A stretch of 64,000 bases of DNA from Microvirga guangxiensis (GCF_900102135.1 NZ_FMVJ01000010.1:62001-126000); one strand, 5' to 3'. Positions 8,890 to 18,402 are shown, numbered from the stretch's first letter. A program made the numbers and translations. Notes: generated from the letters alone by a model not told the origin.

Positions 8890-9474
8890 ATGCAACAGAG
8901 GCGAAGCAATTTGGAACGTACGGAGGCGACGCGAACGGCTCTCCTGCAAGCCGCCCGCGCTCTCTTTGTAGAGAAAGGCTATGCGGAGACATCTACGCCT
9001 GAGATTGTTGCGGCAGCCCGGGTGACGCGTGGGGCGCTCTACCACCACTTCACCGACAAGCGCGATCTCTTCCTCGCGGTGCTGGAGCGGGAGGCGCAGG
9101 CGGTTGCCGGCGAAACCGAAGCCTCAGGATCTCCAGACCTCCCCCCACGGGACGCACTGCTCCACGGGAGCCTGGCCTACCTTAACGCTATGTCCGTTCC
9201 CGGCCGCACTCGCCTACTCCTCATTGAGGGCCCGGCCGTGCTTGGCCCGAGGCAGGCCGCAGCCATCGACGAAGCGCATCCGGCCCGCACTCTGCGCGAG
9301 GGTTTGGAAGCGGTCGCGGGATCGTTGCGGGACCCGTTCCCGATCGCAGCCATGACCGCTCTGCTGTCGGCAGCCTTCGACCGCGCGGCGCTCGCCATTG
9401 CGGAGGGAGCCGATCCTGTCGCCTTCGAGACCGCTATGATCCGCCTTGTGGAGAGGGTCACGGCCTCCGGATGA
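8890..9474 (+). CDS. TetR-family transcriptional regulator
   Basis: 194 residues from ATG 8890. The in-frame ATG at 8857 is rejected because it would place the coding start inside the first operator palindrome. The N-terminal helix-turn-helix is classic TetR: ARALFVEKGYAETSTPEIV then TRGALYHHFTDKRDLF. The C-terminal ligand domain is diverged, as expected. It is divergent from the VOC gene with two palindromes between, so it probably represses both itself and that gene and is released by a small toxic compound. The inducer cannot be told. Confidence 0.88.
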   Translation: MQQRRSNLERTEATRTALLQAARALFVEKGYAETSTPEIVAAARVTRGALYHHFTDKRDLFLAVLEREAQAVAGETEASGSPDLPPRDALLHGSLAYLNAMSVPGRTRLLLIEGPAVLGPRQAAAIDEAHPARTLREGLEAVAGSLRDPFPIAAMTALLSAAFDRAALAIAEGADPVAFETAMIRLVERVTASG

Positions 9475-9844
9475 GCCCAGTCACGAAACTATAGAGCGCC
9501 GCATATGAAAGGGAGGATCCGGTTTTCCGCGCCCAGCGATACCCTCTTTCCAAAAGAAGGAACTGGATCAATCCCCAGCGTGTGAATCCGTTTTTGGATC
9601 CGTGGCTCAAAGAAAATTGCATCCAGCAGATAAACGCTTTGCTGCACGAGGCTTTGCTGCACGAGATGGTCTCCCGTGGATCGAACCGGTTTCCGCCCGA
9701 GCTCATTATTCCTGCTCCCACAGGTCCAGTTTGCTCTCCTCCTCCGAAGCCGATCTTCGACTTCACCACTTCGGCTGTGACTCTACTGCGGCATTGACAG
9801 ACTTAACTGTTCTGTGTTCACTTTTTGTTCCGCTGAGGGGGAAG
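9475..9844. other. 370-base stretch without a convincing gene
   Basis: It holds a perfect 15-base tandem duplication (GCTTTGCTGCACGAG at 9636-9650 and 9651-9665). A frame of 71 codons from GTG 9582 spans it, but it has no ribosome-binding site and no recognisable fold, so I do not call it. Confidence 0.5.
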
Positions 9845-10072
9845 ATGAGGGGAGCACGTATGCGGAGACGTTCTGGGGCCTGGTCGGAACCGCTCGTGCG
9901 GCTCAATGATGAGGAGGGCCGCCGCCATCTCGTCAGAGTTGGCCATATCAATGCGCTATCCGGCACGGATCTGCTTCAGAACGAAACATTTGTGAAGCTC
10001 GGCTCCCAAATCGTCCGTGTACCGGAGCCGCTCGACGCGGTTCTGGAGCGAGTGCTGGGGGAAGAAGACTGA
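9845..10072 (+). CDS. small hypothetical protein
   Basis: 75 residues from ATG 9845 (after GAGGGGGAAG); ATG 9860 after GAGGGGAG is equally possible. The sequence has a beta-rich look: WSEPLVRLNDEEGRRHLVRV, then a stretch ending SQIVRVPEPLDAVLERVL. This resembles small Rhizobiales proteins that sense or bind something through a single beta-sheet domain, but I cannot name the family. The frame runs open upstream to 9602, but that part is low-quality sequence. It stands alone between the tetR gene and another unknown gene. Codon use looks genuine. Confidence 0.5.
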   Translation: MRGARMRRRSGAWSEPLVRLNDEEGRRHLVRVGHINALSGTDLLQNETFVKLGSQIVRVPEPLDAVLERVLGEED

Positions 10073-10180
10073 TCGGCACCTCTGTCAACACGGTCTCGAA
10101 GAAGAATTACGGGCAAGAGAAGCGCTACAGAGGGCGAGGTATCGCTCAAAGCAGGATCACAGCCCACAGAGGATCAAACC

Positions 10181-10669
10181 ATGGATGCCTCCACGCGTCT
10201 CGAAGCACACGCGATCATTGATTGCCTCGTGGCCGATGGCCAGACCTTCTCCCGAGAAAAGGCACGCCGTCTGATTGAGCTAGTTCCAATCACGCGCCAC
10301 CGTCGCTTGTCGTACATCGGAGCCTTTAAGAGCCGTGGATCGAGTTTCAGAGCGCACGCTGCCAGCGTCGGTGACGTCAACCTACAAGGAGAGCCCTACG
10401 AGAAGAAGGTCACGCTCAACGTCCCGCCCTCTCACAAGATCGGTGGGTACGTAGTGACACATACGCCGGGGCACATTGCCATTGAGCTGATGTGGAGCAA
10501 TACGCAGTCAGACCACACAGGACAGGCCTGCGCCATGACATACGATGCACGAACGAGAGAGCCGGAGGCGATGTCCATTGCGGTGCAAAAGACACTGACC
10601 GTGCTTTTCATCAGACTCGCATACGTCTCCTTCGTCCCTTGGAAGACGCTGGACTCCTCAAGAATGTGA
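10181..10669 (+). CDS. hypothetical protein
   Basis: 162 residues from ATG 10181 with AGAGGA nine bases upstream. The N-terminus (RLEAHAIIDCLVADGQTFSR) is helical and the middle strand-rich (KKVTLNVPPSHKIGGYVVTH). No signal peptide or membrane segment is visible, and I do not recognise a family. The last 25 residues look unlike the rest, so the 3' end may be shifted. It is followed by about 225 bases without a gene and then by a convergent LysR gene. Whether it is expressed is uncertain. Confidence 0.45.
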   Translation: MDASTRLEAHAIIDCLVADGQTFSREKARRLIELVPITRHRRLSYIGAFKSRGSSFRAHAASVGDVNLQGEPYEKKVTLNVPPSHKIGGYVVTHTPGHIAIELMWSNTQSDHTGQACAMTYDARTREPEAMSIAVQKTLTVLFIRLAYVSFVPWKTLDSSRM

Positions 10670-10896
10670 GTGAGGTGAAGGTACCATCACCGACCTAGGG
10701 CTCGGCGCGCTCTCAAGTGATCAGAACACACTCTCGCATATTCAGCAGAATAGAGATGGGGCATCGCTCGCCTCCCGGGCTATGTCCTTACCAACGCACA
10801 GCCCACCCACAATGATGCGAGCTCAAATTAAGAGCGCTTTAGTAAGGTGCAAGCATAAAGGCGTTTTCCGGTAACGGCCCTTGGTGGAAGATCGAA

Positions 10897-11820
10897 TCAT
10901 TGATCGGACCGGTAACCCGTCTCGCTCAGTATCCATTTCCGAAAAGCGAGGACACGCGGGTCCTCACTATTGCTCTCCGGGTAAACCAGATGATAGGCGT
11001 ACTCCGGAGCCACGCTGACGCCAATGTCGAACACCCTCACCAGCCGTCCATCGGTAAGATCATTCGCGATCATGTCCAAGTCAGCCAGACCGACTCCGCC
11101 ACCTTCGATGACCGCTTGAACGACATGGCTCGAATCGGGGAAGCCAACGCACTTACCATCGTCGAAGTCGTTGACGCCGGCCGCAGCCATCCACATGCTC
11201 CAGTTGGGCCAGACCATACGGTCGGTCTTCCAGTCTACGTGAAAGAGCGTGTGGTGAAGCAGATCCCGCGGTTCTTCCAGTCTGGCACCGCTTTCGATCA
11301 GCTTCGGGCTGCAGACTGGAGCGATCACCGTGTCGAACAAACGGTCCGATCGCGCCTGGTCATAATTCCCAGTGCCAAACCGGATAGCAACATCGACATC
11401 GTCGAAACCAAAGTCCCTTATCTCGTCGGTAATGTCGAATGTCATTTCAAGGGTCGGGTTCTCGGCACGGAAGCGCGTGAGTCTGGGCAGGAGCCAGTTC
11501 GTCGCAAACCGTGCACTGGTCGAGATGCGCAGATGCGCTGAGTTCCGGGCCGTTCTGTTGGCGCGGCTGACGCCGCGTTGGAGCGTTTCCAGGGCATCGG
11601 CGACAGCCTCGAACAACACGGTGCCGCTCGGTGTGAGCCGGATGTTACGGCTTGTGCGCATAAACAACACGATGCCGAGTTGGTCCTCGATTTCCTTAAT
11701 CTGATGGCTCACCGCCGCCGGCGTCAACCCAACCTCAGCGGCCGCACGCGTGAAGTTCAGGTGCCGCCCCGCAGCCTCAAAAGTCCTGAGGGCTCGTGTC
11801 CCGGGCAGAATGCGGCTCAT
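10897..11820 (-). CDS. LysR-family regulator (GcvA-like)
   Basis: 307 residues. The N-terminal winged helix-turn-helix reads ALRTFEAAGRHLNFTRAAAE then TPAAVSHQIKEIEDQLG, typical of the GcvA/AmpR branch, and is followed by the two-lobe ligand-binding domain from about residue 90. It is divergent from the class-IV aminotransferase gene at 11964, with 143 bases between them, so it most likely controls that gene in response to a metabolite, perhaps an amino acid. No clear T-N11-A operator was picked out by eye. Confidence 0.9.
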   Translation of the reverse strand: MSRILPGTRALRTFEAAGRHLNFTRAAAEVGLTPAAVSHQIKEIEDQLGIVLFMRTSRNIRLTPSGTVLFEAVADALETLQRGVSRANRTARNSAHLRISTSARFATNWLLPRLTRFRAENPTLEMTFDITDEIRDFGFDDVDVAIRFGTGNYDQARSDRLFDTVIAPVCSPKLIESGARLEEPRDLLHHTLFHVDWKTDRMVWPNWSMWMAAAGVNDFDDGKCVGFPDSSHVVQAVIEGGGVGLADLDMIANDLTDGRLVRVFDIGVSVAPEYAYHLVYPESNSEDPRVLAFRKWILSETGYRSDQ

Positions 11821-11963
11821 CGATCTTCAAACCCCATTTGATGGACCGTCGAAAACTATTCGTTTTTCCAAACTCGTTCAATCGGAGATGGTCCGGGCAT
11901 CGACAACCATGTGTATGGGGACCGAGCGCCGGTCCGCCCCAACACCGATCCTGGAGTGAGCGA

Positions 11964-12779
11964 ATGTCCTCTCGTGCAGCCTCTTTCGTCGTTCAATGTA
12001 ATGGTCAGGAGGCAACCGCCGATGACCTAGCACCTCTCGCCTTTGCCGGCTACGCTCACTTCACTGCCATCCAAGTGCGGGAGGGCCGAATCCGTGGCCT
12101 TGATCTCCATCTGGAACGGCTTCGGGTTGCCTCGGTGGAATTGTTCGGCCGAGCATTGCCCGACGATCAGATTCAGTTCTACCTACGGGCGGCGCTGGAG
12201 GTCGGTCCTCCCGACCTTTCCCTGTTAGCAACGGTGTATTCCCCAGCCGGCGAGTTCACGGTTGCCGGGTCTGACGTCGAACCCGTATTGTTGGTCCGCA
12301 CTGGGCCGGCCGCGTCGGGCCCGAAGGGTCCGCTGGCACTGGCACTGGTCAACTACGAGCGGGTCCTCCCGGCCGTGAAGCACGTCGGCGAGGTGGCCAA
12401 GACGTATTTCCTCCGGCAGGCAGTCGATCAAGGCTTCGATGATGCCGCCTTCGTTGACCGGCAAGGGCGGCTGAGCGAGGGGTCGATCTGGAATCTGGCA
12501 TTCTGGGACGGCACTGCCGTGGTGTGGCCTGCGGCGGAAATGCTGTTGGGCACCACTATGGGTATCGTTCGCCGGCAACTGGATCGCATTGGTGTCCCCC
12601 AGCGCATCCAAGAGATCACGCTCGACGACCTGCCGGCCTTGGCCGGCGCTGTGGTCATGAACTCGTGGACACCGGGTGTGCCGGTCCACCGGATCGGCAC
12701 GGTGCCCTTGCCCGAGGCGCCGTCCTTCCTGGACGCGCTTCACCGCGCCTATCAGGCCGAGCCGCTCGTCTCGCCCTAG
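11964..12779 (+). CDS. PLP-dependent aminotransferase class IV family protein
   Basis: 271 residues from ATG 11964 with GGAGTGAG upstream; the frame is open back to 11796 but that part overlaps the divergent LysR start. The fold is that of branched-chain/D-amino-acid aminotransferases and aminodeoxychorismate lyase: RIRGLDLHLERLR near the N-terminus, the presumed PLP lysine in GEVAKTYFLRQ, FDDAAFVDRQGRLSEGSIWN as the cofactor-phosphate region, and LLGTTMGIVRRQ towards the end. It transfers an amino group between amino and keto acids, or acts as a lyase. It is probably regulated by the divergent LysR protein. The true substrate is unknown. Confidence 0.8.
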   Translation: MSSRAASFVVQCNGQEATADDLAPLAFAGYAHFTAIQVREGRIRGLDLHLERLRVASVELFGRALPDDQIQFYLRAALEVGPPDLSLLATVYSPAGEFTVAGSDVEPVLLVRTGPAASGPKGPLALALVNYERVLPAVKHVGEVAKTYFLRQAVDQGFDDAAFVDRQGRLSEGSIWNLAFWDGTAVVWPAAEMLLGTTMGIVRRQLDRIGVPQRIQEITLDDLPALAGAVVMNSWTPGVPVHRIGTVPLPEAPSFLDALHRAYQAEPLVSP

Positions 12780-12894
12780 CTGCGAATAGCCGGCCCTGAA
12801 AGGTCGTTGGCTTCACTGGTCAATTCCTGGTAATCGTGATGTGGATCGTCACCAAACGTTGCCACTGGGATGAAAGTGCAACGTGTTGGCTTAG

Positions 12895-14310
12895 CACTAC
12901 AGTTGCACCCACTAGTTTTGCGCTAGTTATCTCCTGATCTGACACAGGAGGCTGCCATGACGGGTGTAGCCATCGAGCAGATGCTCGAACTCTGGTGTGT
13001 AGAGTTGCGTCAGGTCAAAGTTCATCTCGGGTCGCTGTTTGCCCATCCCAGTGTCGCTGCCTCGGCGGCGACCTTCCTCGATGGGTTGCTCGGGCCTGAG
13101 CGGCGCAAGACCGGCTGGATGCGGGCCGAAGCCGCTGGCGATCCAGGCCCCTGGCGCCAGCAGGCGGTGCTCGGGCGTAGCCACTGGGACGCGGATGTCT
13201 TGCGGGACATGGTGCGCGACTATGCTCTCGAGACGCTCGCCTCGCCTGGGGCCGTGCTGGTGATCGATGAGACCGGATTTCTCAAGCAGGGCCAGCACTC
13301 GTGTGGCGTGGGACGCCAGTACACTGGATCGGCTGGCAAGATCACGAACTGTCAGATCGGCGTGTTTGCGGCTTATGTCTCGGACAAGGGCTGCGCCTTC
13401 ATCGATCGCCAGCTGTATTTGCCTAAGGACTGGACAAGTAAGCCCGAGCGCCGCACCGCCGCTCAGGTGCCCGACAGCATCGGCTTCGTCACCAAACCCG
13501 AGATCGCCGCGCAGATGATCGAGCGGGCGATTGCGGCCAACATGCCGTTCGACTGGGTCTCCACCGACACGGTCTATAGCGTGGGCCGGATCGAGATGCA
13601 GTTGCGCCGGGCTGGCAAGGGCTATGTGCTGGGCGCGCATGCCTCTGATCAATTCAACTCCTGGATCGACAAACCCGAGGTCGCCGGCACGGCCGAGCAG
13701 ATCGCAAAGGCTCTTGCGCCTGAGGCCTGGACGCGCCTGTCAGCCGGTGACGGCACCAAGGGAGCGCGCCTGTATGACTGGGCCTATGTCGAACTCGCTG
13801 ATCTCGAGGCTGACGAATACAACGAGCACCTCACCGGCCTGTGGACACGCGGCCTGCTGATCCGGCGCACCCTCTCTGATGGGGACCTGGCGTTCTTCTC
13901 GACCTGGTGTCGCGCCGGTACGTTGATCGAAGAATTGGTGCGGGTCGAGGGCCAGCGCTGGGCAATTGAGGATGCCTTTGAGACAGCGAAGACCGAGTTG
14001 GGTCTCACGCACAACGAGACGCGCTCGTGGCATGGCTGGCACCGCCATGTCTCGCTGGTGATGCTGGCATTTGCCATGATGGCGGTGGTGCGCCAGCGCG
14101 CCAATACTCTGACCTCACCCCAAAAAAGAAGCGACGAGGCCAAGCTCCGGCGCTTGTGCGATGGTCTGTCCAGGAAATCCGCCGCGTGGCCACACGCCTC
14201 CGGCAACGCCGGATCGAGCCCGCCTTCGTGATCGCCTGGTCCGCTTGGAGACGAGCGCATCAGGCCATGGCGGAAGCCTCACATCGCAAGCGAAAGGTGC
14301 AACTGTAGTG
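12895..14310 (+). mobile_element. IS701-family insertion sequence with TTAG target duplication
   Basis: The ends are perfect 15-base inverted repeats: CACTACAGTTGCACC at 12895-12909 and GGTGCAACTGTAGTG at 14296-14310. They are flanked by the direct repeat TTAG at 12891-12894 and 14311-14314, which fits the 4-base YTAR duplications of this family. The element is 1416 bp and carries one transposase gene. Intact ends plus an intact duplication indicate a fairly recent simple insertion. Confidence 0.93.
12957..14308 (+). pseudogene. IS701-family transposase, reading frame split at an A6 run
   Basis: ATG 12957 has CAGGAGG upstream. The frame shows the DDE-type core: Asp in VIDETGFLKQG, Asp in DWVSTDTVYS, Glu in AIEDAFETAKTELGL. 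After codon 390 it runs off its family pattern and stops at 14231 with a nonsense tail. The expected C-terminus (LVRWSVQEIRRVATRL, then AWSAWRRAHQAMAEASH) is found in the -1 frame and ends at TAG 14306-14308, inside the right inverted repeat. The switch is at CCCCAAAAAAGAAG (A6 at 14122-14127). Loss of one A from an A7 run, or programmed -1 slippage on A6G, would both explain it. The clean ends and duplication favour a recently active element. Confidence 0.8.
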
Positions 14311-14411
14311 TTAGGAATTCGACCCAATTATCTTGTAGAGCTGGTCGAGCCGGGCAGTTCGCGGCCAAGTAGTCGCAGAAACATGATCCAGTGGCGCTGT
14401 GTTCGGAAACC

Positions 14412-15326
14412 TCAACGATGACAGACCTCGACCAACTCTCCAACTGGCGGACAGAGGTCTGCGGCCTCGGCCCTGAGCCACTTCAGCAAGGCCATAGCCC
14501 GGGGCTCCTGGCTAAGGTCTGTTCTTGTCAGCAGGACATATTGGTGACCATTTGGCGTGAATCCGAAGGGGGCCACAAGCCGGCCTGTCCGGATCTCGTC
14601 GACGACCAGAGGGTAAGGACCGATCGCAACCCCCAAGCCCGCCACGGCCGCCTGGATGCTCAGGTAAAAATGTTCGAACGTGCGGCCTTCTCGTGAATTC
14701 GCAGTCTTCTCATTCTCCTTGCACCACCGCTCCCAGGCATCCGGGCGCGTCGCGGAGTGAATCAGTGGCAGGTTCAGGAGGTCGTGGCGGCGCGCAGATG
14801 TCTCAAGAAGTGCCGGGCTGAGAACAGGCCCCACCGTCTCCTCGACGATAGGGAAAGAGTAAGTATCTGAGTCCCACTGAAAATCGTCTCTTCTGACGGC
14901 TATGTCGATACGGTCCCGATCGAACTGCACGGGACCTCCCGCTGCAACGACATGAACCAGAAGGTCAGGGTGGCACTCACCGAGTCTAGGAAGTCTAGGG
15001 ATGAGCCAGCGCTGGGTCAGGGTGGGTTCGCAAGACAGGACAAGGGGTGTAGGTACCTTCAGCCTAATCTCTTCGCAAGCATCCCGGATAAGATGAAATG
15101 CGTTCGCCGTTGCTGCAAGCAGCCGGCGACCCGGCTCTGTCACATAAACACGCCTGTTCCGCCGTTCGAAGAGCGCGACTCCAAGCTGCTCCTCAAGATT
15201 CTTGATCTGGCGACTTACTGCACTGTGCGTCAGATGCAATTCGTCAGCAGCCTTGGCGAAGCTTTCGAGACGCGCGGCCTTCTCGAAGCAGCGCAAGGCA
15301 TTCAGAGGGGGGAGACGTTCAGTCAT
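14412..15326 (-). CDS. LysR-family regulator of the acid-sugar operon
   Basis: 304 residues. The helix-turn-helix (ALRCFEKAARLESFAKAADE, then THSAVSRQIKNLEEQLG) is canonical for the GcvA-like LysR branch, and a periplasmic-binding-type ligand domain follows. It is divergent from the DUF1537 kinase gene with about 130 bases between the two start codons, the typical position of a LysR activator next to its target. I infer that it senses a four-carbon sugar acid and controls the kinase, PdxA-like, cupin and cyclase genes. The IS701 element lies only 98 bases beyond its stop codon. Confidence 0.9.
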   Translation of the reverse strand: MTERLPPLNALRCFEKAARLESFAKAADELHLTHSAVSRQIKNLEEQLGVALFERRNRRVYVTEPGRRLLAATANAFHLIRDACEEIRLKVPTPLVLSCEPTLTQRWLIPRLPRLGECHPDLLVHVVAAGGPVQFDRDRIDIAVRRDDFQWDSDTYSFPIVEETVGPVLSPALLETSARRHDLLNLPLIHSATRPDAWERWCKENEKTANSREGRTFEHFYLSIQAAVAGLGVAIGPYPLVVDEIRTGRLVAPFGFTPNGHQYVLLTRTDLSQEPRAMALLKWLRAEAADLCPPVGELVEVCHR

Positions 15327-15453
15327 TGGAATACGTGCGTTTTTCTCACCGATAGCCTTATCAAATCATCATTTTCACAAGCAGACAATTCATCCTACTC
15401 ATCCATGAGCCGGACGATGAGGGATGCGCCCCAAGCATAAGATCAGGCCCACG

Positions 15454-16674
15454 ATGAAGATCGCAGTTGTTGCAGATGATCTAACAAGCGCCACGGATGG
15501 CGGCATAGCCTTTGCTCAGGCCGGGCATCCGACCACGGTGGCGCTGAGCCTGGAACATCTTGGGGCAGCAAGCCGGTGGGATGTCGTATCAATCGACGCC
15601 GACAGCCGTATTCGATCTCACGATGAGGCGATTCGGCGCGTTCACGATGCGGTCTTCCGATTGCGGGACCGCGACCTTCTCTACAAGACCGTAGACTCTA
15701 CCATCCGTGGCCATCTGGCCGGCGAGCTAGGCGCAGCGCTTCGGGCATCGGGGCGGCACGCGGCCATCTTTGCTCCGGCTTTCCCGGAGGCGGGCCGCAT
15801 CACCCGGGGCGGGCGCCAGCTCCTCGATGGGGTCGGGATATCCGCGACGGCCTTTGCCAACGACCCCCTTCATCCCGTGCAAACCGATGACATCGCCAGT
15901 ATCCTGTCGGCTGCAGGCGGGTCCATTGCCGTATTGGACAGAGCCTCCGCAGGCAGGCGGGATGTTCTGGAATCGGCTTTGAGGAACCATTCCATCCTTG
16001 TCGTCGACGCCGAAACGCCTTCCGATCTCCGCACTATGGTACGCGCCGTCCCCGAGCCGACCGATCTGGTCTGGATCGGCTCTCCGGGACTGGCACGAGC
16101 CCTCGCGGAAGCGTTCCCCGGCCACACTTCGCCTCCCCGTCGACCTCGCTCAAGACGCGTCCTGGTCGCCATCGGAAGTGTCAATCCGGTCAGTCGCGAG
16201 CAGCTGGAGCATCTGAGGCCCCACGCCGACCTTGTCGTCGAGGTCGACGCGATGAAGGCCGCTGCGGCACCGGAGGAGGCCGCGCGGGAGGCCGTTGCCT
16301 CCCTCGGTCCCAGCAGCAGCATGCAGACCGTCGTGGTGACCTCCACCCTCGGCGAGATCCGGGTCGGCCGGGAAAAGGCATCCCTGGTGGCCGAATCGAT
16401 CGCGGCCGCGGTCCGGATCCTCCACGCGCAAGCTCCCTACGACGGGTTTGTCCTCACCGGGGGAGACACGGCGATCAAGGTTGCGAGAGCCCTGGATGCA
16501 ACCGGAATCGTGCTTGAGTCGGAGCTGTCGCCAGGCATTCCCATTGGGGCTTTCGTGGGCCGGAATCCCGCGCGCGTCATCACGAAGGCAGGAGGCTTCG
16601 GCGATGGCGCCAGCCTCACGGATGCCTGGAGGCACCTTACAATGAACGCCACATCGAAGGAGAGCGCGGCATGA
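15454..16674 (+). CDS. four-carbon acid sugar kinase family protein (DUF1537)
   Basis: 406 residues from ATG 15454, which begins MKIAVVADDLTSATDGG as family members do; an ATG at 15424 adds ten unlikely residues. The N-terminal domain (about 1-225) carries the DDLTSATDGG substrate loop and KTVDSTIRGHL. The C-terminal domain carries FVLTGGDTAIKVARAL, the nucleotide-binding Gly-Gly-Asp-Thr loop. Members of this family (DtnK, OtnK) phosphorylate D-threonate, L-threonate or D-erythronate at C4 using ATP. It overlaps the next gene, a PdxA2-like dehydrogenase, by four bases, which is the classic pair for turning a tetronate into dihydroxyacetone phosphate. The exact sugar acid is not determinable here. 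Confidence 0.88.
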   Translation: MKIAVVADDLTSATDGGIAFAQAGHPTTVALSLEHLGAASRWDVVSIDADSRIRSHDEAIRRVHDAVFRLRDRDLLYKTVDSTIRGHLAGELGAALRASGRHAAIFAPAFPEAGRITRGGRQLLDGVGISATAFANDPLHPVQTDDIASILSAAGGSIAVLDRASAGRRDVLESALRNHSILVVDAETPSDLRTMVRAVPEPTDLVWIGSPGLARALAEAFPGHTSPPRRPRSRRVLVAIGSVNPVSREQLEHLRPHADLVVEVDAMKAAAAPEEAAREAVASLGPSSSMQTVVVTSTLGEIRVGREKASLVAESIAAAVRILHAQAPYDGFVLTGGDTAIKVARALDATGIVLESELSPGIPIGAFVGRNPARVITKAGGFGDGASLTDAWRHLTMNATSKESAA

Positions 16675-18371
16675 AGCCGATCGGCATTACCATGGGTGAC
16701 CCGACGGGCATCGGTCCCGAGATCATCGCCAAGCTCTTTCATGAGACCCCTTCGACCCAGGCGATCGTCATCGGCGACGAGACGATCATGCAGCGCGCCG
16801 TCGACCTCGTCGGGAGCGGCATGGCCATCCGCCGGATATCGCATCCCTCCGACGCGGTATTCGCCCCGAACACGATCGAGGTTGTCGCCGAGACCCGGCT
16901 CCCGGTCGACCTGCCCGTCGGCCGGGTCGATGCGCGTGCAGGTCAGGCGGCCTACATCTATGTCGAGCGCGCGATCGATTATGCTCTTCAGGGCTCCATC
17001 GGGGCGATCGTGACATCGCCGATCAACAAGGAGGCTCTCAAGCTCGCCGGCATCGACTATCCCGGGCACACCGAGATCCTGGCCGAGAGGACCGGAACGA
17101 GCGACTTCACCATGATGCTCGCCAATGACGAACTGCGCGTCGTGCTCGTGACGATCCATCTCTCCCTCGCCGATGCCATCAGGCAGGTTTCGATCGAAAC
17201 CGAGTTGAGGGCGATCAGACTGGCCAACGAGGCATGCCGCCGGTCCGGCATTGCGTCTCCCAGGGTTGCAGTGGCTGGCCTCAATCCGCATGCTGGGGAG
17301 AATGGCCTCTTCGGCCGAGAGGATCTCGATTTAATCGCGCCAGCCATCGAGCTCGCCCGGGCCGAAGGAATCGACGCGACGGGTCCCTGGCCCGGAGACA
17401 CGATCTTCATGCGGGCACGTCGCGGAGAGTTCGACGTTGTCGTCGCCCAGTACCACGACCAGGGTCTCATTCCGGTCAAGTATCTCGGGATTGATCATGG
17501 GGTGAATATCACGCTGGGTCTTCCGTTCGTCCGGACAAGCGTCGATCATGGTACCGCCTTCGATATCGCCGGGGCGGGCAAGGCCGATCACCGGTCCCTG
17601 CAATATGCCCTCGCCCAAGCCGAAAAGTTGAATGGCGCGATGATGGAAAGCCCAGTGCCTGAATTTATCTTCATGCTCACGCGTCAGGACCGCACGATCC
17701 CCGATGCGATGGACCGCCTCGAGGAAGTGCTGGCTGCAGGCGTCAGGCATATCGGCTTCAAGGATGTTGGGCTTCCCTTCGAGGACCTCAAACTGCTGGC
17801 ATCGGCCATTCGCCGGGGCGGGGCAAAGCTCTATCTCGAGGTCGTCAGCCTTGATGAGACGAGCGAAGTGAAATCGGCCAAGGCTGCCGTTGCTCTTGAG
17901 GTGGATGTTCTCATGGGCGGAACGCGCCCCGACGCGGTCCTGCCGATCATCAGGAGCACTGGGATCGAGTATTATCCGTTCCCGGGCAAGATCGTCGGAC
18001 ATCCAAGCATCCTTCTGGGACCGATCGAGGATATCGTGGAAAGCGCCAAGACTCTCGCCGCCAAGGAAGGCGTTCACGGGCTCGACCTCCTGGCCTACCG
18101 GTTCGACGGGGATGTTCCCGAGCTGATTCGTCAGGTCTGCCGCGAGATATCGAAACCGGTGTACATTGCGGGATCGATCGATCGTTTTGACAGGATCTGC
18201 GACGTCGTCCGCGGACAGGCGGCCGGCTTCACGGTCGGAACGGCCGCCCTCGACGGTGCTTTCCCGGCCGAGGAGCCTGGATTGACGGCGCAGCTTGCCG
18301 CGATTCAAACGATGATCAAAAAGGCCCTCACCCGTCATCGGTCCGAGGGTCCGTTCAGCCATGTGGCATGA
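16671..18371 (+). CDS. PdxA2-like 4-phosphate dehydrogenase fused to a C-terminal barrel domain
   Basis: 566 residues, against about 330 for a normal PdxA. Residues 1-320 are a complete PdxA domain: start ITMGDPTGIGPEI, the metal-site histidines in YPGHTEIL, QYHDQGLIP and DHGTAFDIAG, and NPHAGENGLFG. This domain oxidises and decarboxylates threonate- or erythronate-4-phosphate to dihydroxyacetone phosphate with NAD. From about residue 335 a second domain begins, with repeated beta-alpha units (RHIGFKDVGLPFEDLKLL, KLYLEVVSLDE, DVLMGGTRPDAV, PVYIAGSIDRFDRI), which reads as a TIM-barrel of the HisA/phosphate-binding type. Its function is unknown to me. It overlaps the kinase gene and precedes the cupin gene by about 30 bases, so all are one operon. 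Confidence 0.85.
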   Translation: MKPIGITMGDPTGIGPEIIAKLFHETPSTQAIVIGDETIMQRAVDLVGSGMAIRRISHPSDAVFAPNTIEVVAETRLPVDLPVGRVDARAGQAAYIYVERAIDYALQGSIGAIVTSPINKEALKLAGIDYPGHTEILAERTGTSDFTMMLANDELRVVLVTIHLSLADAIRQVSIETELRAIRLANEACRRSGIASPRVAVAGLNPHAGENGLFGREDLDLIAPAIELARAEGIDATGPWPGDTIFMRARRGEFDVVVAQYHDQGLIPVKYLGIDHGVNITLGLPFVRTSVDHGTAFDIAGAGKADHRSLQYALAQAEKLNGAMMESPVPEFIFMLTRQDRTIPDAMDRLEEVLAAGVRHIGFKDVGLPFEDLKLLASAIRRGGAKLYLEVVSLDETSEVKSAKAAVALEVDVLMGGTRPDAVLPIIRSTGIEYYPFPGKIVGHPSILLGPIEDIVESAKTLAAKEGVHGLDLLAYRFDGDVPELIRQVCREISKPVYIAGSIDRFDRICDVVRGQAAGFTVGTAALDGAFPAEEPGLTAQLAAIQTMIKKALTRHRSEGPFSHVA

Positions 18372-18402
18372 CAAAGCTCATTGCCCTTTCAAGGAATAGA
18401 TC

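Noticed and set aside
9582..9797. 71-codon frame with a 15-base tandem duplication
   Set aside because: No ribosome-binding site, proline-rich random-looking end, no relatives known to me.
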